Source: Albophoma yamanashiensis
Taxonomy: Eukaryota; Ascomycota; Sordariomycetes; Hypocreales; Ophiocordycipitaceae
Assembly: GCA_001600555.1 (NCBI GenBank)
Contig: BCKH01000005.1
Span: 310,001 to 374,000 of the forward strand
Length of the DNA: 64,000 nucleotides
Direction: 5' to 3'
The number at the start of each line of letters is the position of its first letter. Position 1 is the stretch's first letter. Both the position numbers and the translations under genes were made by a program. Shown piece after piece: positions 57,940 through 64,000 of the stretch. The notes beneath the pieces were generated by a model that worked only from the letters and a program-made list of their open reading frames with translations, ran no database searches and was not told where the DNA came from.

Positions 57940-60818
57940 TCACATGCCCGCCACGCCGTTTTGCCACCCCATCGACTGGGTCAAGAATGCCCACGCCCCG
58001 TCATCGTCGCCGGGGTCGAGGCTCATCATCGACTGCGGAATCGATGCCGAGAAGAAGGCCGCGTCGGTCGCGGGCCATAACGGCGTCGAGATCCGGTCCT
58101 GGAACGGCCGCAGGTCGAAGCGGTTCTCCTCGGGCGTGTTCCCTAACCCTGCCCCTGGCGACGTGCGGCTGCTGCCGCCCGACACTCCGTCCGTACCTAG
58201 CTCGCGGTTTGCCGGCGATGACGCAGACGAGTTGGTTCGGTCTGGCAGCAAGAACATCCCCGCTGGTCCTCGGCCGCCAAAGCCGGCCCCGATCCCGACT
58301 CCGTCGAAGCGCATCAGCCCCGTGCCGACGCCGGGACCCTGTGGGTTGCCCAAGTCATTTGCCACATTGGCCAGATTCATCCCGTCGCACCCCTGTTCCT
58401 CAATCGCCGCGTTGAGCACGGCTATGTTGCTGACCGCCTCCGGCCCAGGACTTGGCGACATGCGCTTGCGCTTGTGGCTTGGGTTATCATCCCGCGTCTT
58501 GGGGGCTATATTTCGCGTCACAGCGCCCAGCACGGGTTTGAAGCGGTCGGGGCCGAGGCGCGCACCGATCCCAAGGTTCTCGGATGGCGTCACACAATCC
58601 GGAGCGCACTTGTCCATCTTCAGATGGCCCGGCGGTATGGAACCCTTGGGGTTTTGGAGCGGTAGTCTACCTGGCAGAATGGGCGCCATCTCGGTGTGCT
58701 TCGAGATGGAGCTCCGGGCGAGCAGGGGTATGTTGGAGCTAGGGCCGCCGCAGAAGTCTCGATACTTTGTTAGTGAAGGCAGCCGGATGCAAGAATCGAG
58801 CCCGTTCCTCTCAATGTCCAAGCAAGCTTGCTGCAGGAAGGCGCACGTGATTTCATGCTGCCGACCGATTGCTTCCATGGCATGGATGATGAGTTCGAGA
58901 TTTGACATGTCAGGAGTTGTCAGCCCCGACTTCGGGTCGTCTTTGGCCAGGTACACGTAGACAGTCGTGGCACAATACAGGGACAGCGCACACAGCGGAC
59001 TCCTCTGCAGCAATGGTTAGCGACGTCAACTGCGACGTAGGGCTCTGGGATGGCAATCGACGTACAAACATGGCGGTCGAATGAGACGACATCTTTATGA
59101 TGTTGACAATCTCCTCGGCCGACGTACGCAGACGGCCAATGCTCGTCTGCTTGACAGAGTCAGACAGCCCATGCTTCTCCAACTGTTCGATGGCGGCATG
59201 GTGGAGGGTGATAACGGCGGCGTGCAGGTTCAGGTTGGTATGCATGGCCGTAGGATCTCGGATGTTCTTGGGCAGGCGCAGCTTCTCGGGGAGGAACATG
59301 AAGGTGCTCGACAGCTTGTTGTCAATGTCGCGGTGACGTTTCCAGAACATGCCCTCCATCATGTCATCTGCGCAGTCGGTCGGCTTCATCCGGTGGACGT
59401 GGTGGAGGATGTTCCTAAAGACCTGGCAGAGGACGATGGCGCCCGCGAAGCCGCTGTAGTTGGCGCCTTTGAATACATCGTCCAGGAACGGAGCCGTCTC
59501 CTCCTGTCCGGTTGTGAAGGCCTCCTCCGGGGCGGGAAGCCTGGTCATGATCTGCCACACGGTGAGTCGGTTGTTGTGAGGTCGAGCTCGCGCCAAGGCA
59601 CTTACATTTTTAGGGTCTATCAGGCAAGCCCAGCCTGTCGATATGCTTGCGTGTGAATCTATCGCGAAGGCCCCCCAGAAGACTCTTCTCCGTTCCTCCA
59701 GCTCAGCCCAGCTCGTGGTGGGACCCAGCGCAGGCGGCAAGTCCGAATCGCCATCCAGGCGGTCCAGCCCCATCATCTGAGTGAGCCGGACGCTCCTGGC
59801 GCAGCTCACGGCCGCTCTCGTGAATAGCATGCACTTTGCCTCGTACGCAGCAATCAGGGACCAAGTTTGGGCGTGTGCGATCGTGATGAAATGCTCGCCA
59901 TGCCCCTACTCAAGAAGAGTTAGCTCGGGCCAGGGCTCAGGGGGAAGCGGGACAGCTTGCCTTCATCTCATCAGCCTGGGCGTGCTGCCGAGCCCGTTGA
60001 TAGAACACTTGATGATACTCATCAAACTTGGCGTGCCCATTGGCTGCCATGGCCCAGATGGCGTAGAGCAGGCAAATGGGGGGCTTTCGCAACGGGCCGC
60101 CATAGAAGGCGTGGTAGAAGCGGCCGGGATGGATGACGGGGATGAAGTGATATTGGCCGAGGAAGAAAGTCGTGTTCCTGCGGACTTCAATGAGCAGATG
60201 TCATGACAGAGCAAGAGAAGCAACCATACAGCTCTTCTTGCACCTCGAAAGGAGGAACGGTTTCCGAGTAGCCGAGCCCCATCAACTGGCCGTCACCCGT
60301 GAAGGCGGCCTCCTCGTGGCTTGCGAAGTTGGGCAGGTCAAACGAGTCCTGCGAGTGGCTCGTGGAGCCCGGCACGTCAGAGTCTTGGCCGGGCGGGCCG
60401 CTCTCAAAGGTAAAGTCGCCCATCTGAAGCAGCGGGTCCTCGGACCGCTTCCTGGGGGACTCGTTGCCATCGTCACCACCCTTGTTGACGTGGTTGAGGT
60501 ACTCCTCCACCTGGGCTTTCGGGCAGGGTCAGCAGGTCTCGGGCGACGGGGGACGGGGAACGGCGGACGGGGGACGGAGGACGGGGGATCCGGGTCGGAC
60601 GTACCCAGGCGGGCCTCGAGCTCCTTCACATTCCGGCGCTTAAAGGTGGGCTTCCTCCGCGACTCGGGATAGACGCACTCGCCACTGACCTTGAGGCAGC
60701 GGGCGCAGGCGGGCTTGGTCCGATCGCACTTGAGCTTACGCGAGCGGCACGAGACACAGGCCAGCGGCTCCGTGGCCGCGGCCGATGGGTCCGGATGGGA
60801 GGTGTCGTCGGGCGCCAT
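57940..60818 (-). CDS. Zn2Cys6 transcription factor with fungal-specific middle domain, 859 aa, six exons
   Basis: Exons 60605-60818, 60225-60515, 59961-60184, 59606-59905, 59066-59551 and 57940-59004; 2,580 nt. The binuclear zinc cluster is near the N-terminus (C21, C24, C31, C38, C41, C48; CVSCRSRKLKCD). A basic linker (KPTFKRRNVKELEARL) and coiled-coil-like VEEYLNHVNK follow. The middle homology region contains FHPVIHPGRFYHAFYG-type residues, PICLLYAIWAMAANGH, and RSVRLTQMMGLDRLD, with ELEERRRVFWGAFAIDSHAS. The C-terminal third is disordered and Gly/Pro/Asp-rich, with SHKRKRMSPSPG. Intron 3 is GC-AG (GCAAGC donor at 59960). Intron 2 is only 40 bp with a weak GTTGCT donor, so that junction is less sure, though the frame is kept. 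It is a nuclear activator or repressor of unknown targets. Confidence 0.9.
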
Positions 60819-63800
60819 GCGGTGCTCCGGGCGCGCAGGTTGTGGGGCCGCCGAGACACGAACTCGGTTCAGGTATGCTCTGTGCGAAGGCCCGGTGGTC
60901 GTCGGCGGGCTTCCTTTATCGCCCAAATCTCGCGAGCAGCAGGAGAGCGTTTTGCGACACAGCCCTGCCCGTCAGCCGTGAGAGGTGAGGCCCCGGCCGA
61001 CGCAGTCACGGTGCTGCTTACGCATATGCTGGCCTCGGCGTTACGATGACGCGCAGGCGCGCACGAAGTCACGTTTTTCCGGCCATGGGCTCCAGTCAAG
61101 CCGGCGGCTCTTTGCGCCGATGCCGTTAAGTCCGAGCTGCCACACGCAATTGTGCGAGCAGTCGGATGAGTCACAGGACCAGACCAGTTGACGCTGTTGA
61201 ATGTGCTCCATCACCATCAGTGGATAGGCTGCGAGGCGGGATGTGTCGGTCGCGGCTGCTGCCGCCTCAATTGAGCGGCTCATGGTGGTGTAGCGGCAGA
61301 TTTGCTGGCCACGTCCGGATGGAGCCCACGTACGGGCGACGCAGATGCCGTGCTTGGCTTGCAAGGCACTAAGGTGCTCCGTATTCCGTAATTCTCGCAA
61401 GTCTCGACGTTGCCCGCGGCGTAGCATACCAGCAAGCATGTACGAGTACTACGTAGGCCGGCAACCTACACTACCAGCCAGCCACCAGCTCCCTGCTGCG
61501 TGAGCCAGCAATGACATAAAGTTGTTACATGATATCTTTGCTCGTATGTAGAAATGACGTACTACATACTCGTAGATCAGATCGTCGGCCCTCTGCTAGG
61601 GTGAGTTCGCGGCGTGTGTTAGCATCTCTTGGATCGGGGACGGTTCGGCTTGGCGGTGCGCAGAGCGCCAAACCACGGGCAGACTTCTGAACTTGGATGT
61701 GATCGTTCGAGCCCGGCCGTCGTGGAAATGGGCGCATACCTCCGGCACTCTGAGCGATTCAGGGGCGCCGGTCCAAGTGGCACCGGAAAACTCACCAGAC
61801 GCGATAATCGGGGTCGACCCGCCGCCCGTTCGGCGGCGTGGTGGGAGGCCAATTGCCTCTGGCGGTCCGTTCCAGACAAGGGCCCGCCGGCTTTCGGCTG
61901 AATGGGATTGCAGTTGACCGGATCCATGCCTCTCCAATCCCGGCTCTCTGATTGAAGGCAAGTGAGAGTTGATACGCTCGAGTTCACGGAGTGCTGATCC
62001 CCGTCAGTGGTTCCGGCAAAAGTCGACGGGCGGCTTTTGCCGTCGAGCCACGCGAGCGAAGCATGGCTATCCCGGTCGCGAGCAAACGCTGCATTCCTGT
62101 GAGACATGAAAGATTGATACGCCACGCAGGTCCCGCTCGGTCAAGGTCCGCGCCTGCAGCTCGCCGTGGAACCGTCGAGCCGGCCGTGTTTAATAACGGA
62201 CCCGGAATATAGCTAAGATCTGACTTGCTGGAGATTTTGGCTCGAGATGCCCCGTAACTGGGCCGGCCGGTGGGCCGGTGGCTAGCACGGCAAGCGGTTC
62301 TGCATATCGCCCCGCGACTCGACTCGTGGACGGGAAATAAATCAATCAGTCTACGGAGCACGACGCCGCCGGCTCTGCTCCAGGGCACTCTTGGCGTTTC
62401 GCCGTCGGTCGATCCCCAGCACTAGCCCTATTTCAAGCCCAGTGCCGTCGATAGTCCTGCCGGTGTTAAACGGCAGCCTGGAAGATGGCGTCGAACCGTG
62501 CGCGATGCCTCCGCATTGCGCAGTAAACGCGGCTCCGCAGACGACTCAGCGGCATGAGGCCGAGATGCGGTCGCAGACGGAAGGCTGCGCGCGCGCCAGG
62601 ATTCGCATCCTCGGGAGGACTGCATGACAGGCCAAGACCTACGTACAGACCGTCCGAAAATCGTCGGGTGCGCAGGCGTCGAGCACGATAAGCGAGTTCG
62701 CGCCTGGGAAGGGTGACAGCTTGACAGGGCCCTGCGGGTTTGCCTGCGGACTTGCGGAACTTCGCCTCCGCTCAATGGCGAACGGGGTGGTCCGTCCTCT
62801 GGGGGGCTTCCCGGGCCCGGGGGTTGTGATAATAGAAGCCCCAGTATCCGTGTAGAACCACGGTGCCAGTCGGTGCAGCACTCGGCCGGACATGGTGCCC
62901 CCAGGTGCCTCTCCCCCCCCCGTCGGCTGGCAACGGTGACGGCGACGCTGGCGACGGCTGGCAGTCGCACAAGGCTAGCCAGGCTCGCTGCCGGCAGCTG
63001 TCGTTGCAGAGACGGCGGCCCGGTGGCGTCCAGCCGTCCGCGGCTGGTGCTGTCCGTCAACGGCCGCCGCTCTCGAGGACCAGGCCCAGTTGATCAATGC
63101 GTGCCCATTGCCATCCAACGGCGAGGGGGGCGTGCCTCAGGGCGGCGCATCGGTGTTTGCGCGGCCGACCGCCCGGCAATTGATGCCGACGGCGATGCCT
63201 CGGGACGCTGAAGACGCGGTGGCGATGGCGTGCGTCATCGGCGAGGCGACGCCGGCATCGCACGCGAGCATTGAGACGGAGGCGAAGCCACGATGTGAGT
63301 GTTTGCTGCTTGCTGCTGCTGCTGCTGTTGCTGCTGCACGGCATGGCCCGCGTTGGTGCTACGTAGAAAAAGAAACGGCCCCTGTTCCGCGCGCTCGGGT
63401 GATGAAGCAGCGAAGCACGCCAGGCACCTACCTTACACAAGCGACCAAACAAGCAACTGCGCCGCTGCTGCCGCCTGACGTTATTTTGTGTGCAGGCGTG
63501 CAACAACACATGCAGCCCGCAATCTGAGACAGGACACTGACGACGACGCCCAGCCATCGGCCAACTGCACTGCAGCCCTTTCCCTCCCGCGTAATCCAGC
63601 CATATCCGTCAAGGTCGAAACTCTACGCCGTGCGATATCTTCTGCCACAAGGGGGCCCGTGCTCGCCCTGGCCCTCGTGGCCCGCCGAACAAACCCACCA
63701 CCCCCCGCCGGCCTGGCTCCGCTCCGCAAGCCCCCGTCTCCCGACGCCCGAGTCAAACAAAACGCCAGACAAGCGCCACAACCCGGAACGCCGGCCGCCT

Positions 63801-64000
63801 GTTCCTCCTCCTTCAAGGCCCAGCGGCAGCGCACCGCAGGGCAAGCCAGCCGCCCCCACGAGCCGCCTCCGGCTCTCCGTTGCGCAGCATTGGCCACCCC
63901 TGTCGGGCTGACTGGCGGCACCGTCTCGGCGTGGCTCCGTTCCGAGGGCGTTTGACACCTGTCCTCCGCAAAAACTACGCGGAATCGATGCTTGATCCAT
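60819..64000. other. Long region upstream of the transcription factor, no supported gene
   Basis: About 3.2 kb to the right edge. GC-rich open frames occur on both strands, but none has a recognisable domain or coherent splice sites. A lower-GC stretch with TACGTAC-type repeats lies at about 61430-61600. A (CTG)n-like tract lies at 63304-63337. It may be an extended regulatory region of the transcription factor or hold untranslated parts of a gene beyond the edge. Confidence 0.5.
63304..63337. repeat. Imperfect (TGC)n microsatellite
   Basis: About eleven tandem TGC/CTG units with two interruptions (CTTG, GTTG) in intergenic sequence. Confidence 0.85.

Noticed and set aside
63304..63337. Triplet tract considered as a coding polyGln/polyAla run
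   Set aside because: No supported gene contains it, so it is listed only as a microsatellite.

Overview
The window is nuclear DNA from a filamentous ascomycete fungus, probably a Sordariomycete and possibly Hypocreales (inference from protein families and gene style; no rRNA or other species marker is present). The signs are short spliceosomal introns (about 40-90 bp, rarely longer) with CTAAC/CTGAC-type branch points, GT-AG and occasional GC-AG ends, single genes rather than operons, TORC2, RNase MRP and HOPS/CORVET subunits, a Zn2Cys6 regulator, an RmlB-like nucleotide-sugar dehydratase and a LaeA-like methyltransferase. Exon chains were rebuilt by hand. For every complete multi-exon model the coding length is an exact multiple of three.

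Left edge (1-3.8 kb): the 5' part of a TORC2 subunit gene (Avo1/Sin1, leftward, cut by the window edge) diverges from a PRCC-type nuclear protein gene. From 3.8 to about 10.4 kb lies a gene-poor island with degenerate repeats and a gene relic. It also carries a small secreted Cys-rich protein gene whose 3' end runs into a 61-bp minisatellite broken by a 240-N assembly gap, and an unrecognised leftward gene. A small diverged kinase-like gene (10.4-11.3 kb) closes the island.

Housekeeping block (11.8-33.8 kb): an unrecognised two-exon fungal gene; a giant nine-exon ubiquitin hydrolase of the USP9X/24/34 type (2,645 aa, leftward); POP3 of RNase P/MRP; an unrecognised low-complexity protein; the divergent ribosome-biogenesis pair NOC3/RPF1 sharing a 294-bp promoter; and a nucleotide-sugar/triose-phosphate-type transporter.

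Right half (35-64 kb): an RmlB-like nucleotide-sugar 4,6-dehydratase; a 13-exon ABCC-type transporter (1,447 aa); a LaeA-like SAM methyltransferase with an overlapping uORF; a polytopic membrane protein; VPS18/PEP3; a V-ATPase proteolipid c-subunit paralogue; a GPI-anchored aspartic protease; a PEBP-family protein; and a six-exon Zn2Cys6 transcription factor preceded by more than 3 kb without a convincing gene. The endomembrane theme (Vps18 tethering, V-ATPase proton pump, ABCC transporter, sugar transporter, cell-surface protease) probably reflects chance neighbourhood. I see no coherent biosynthetic cluster with backbone enzymes.
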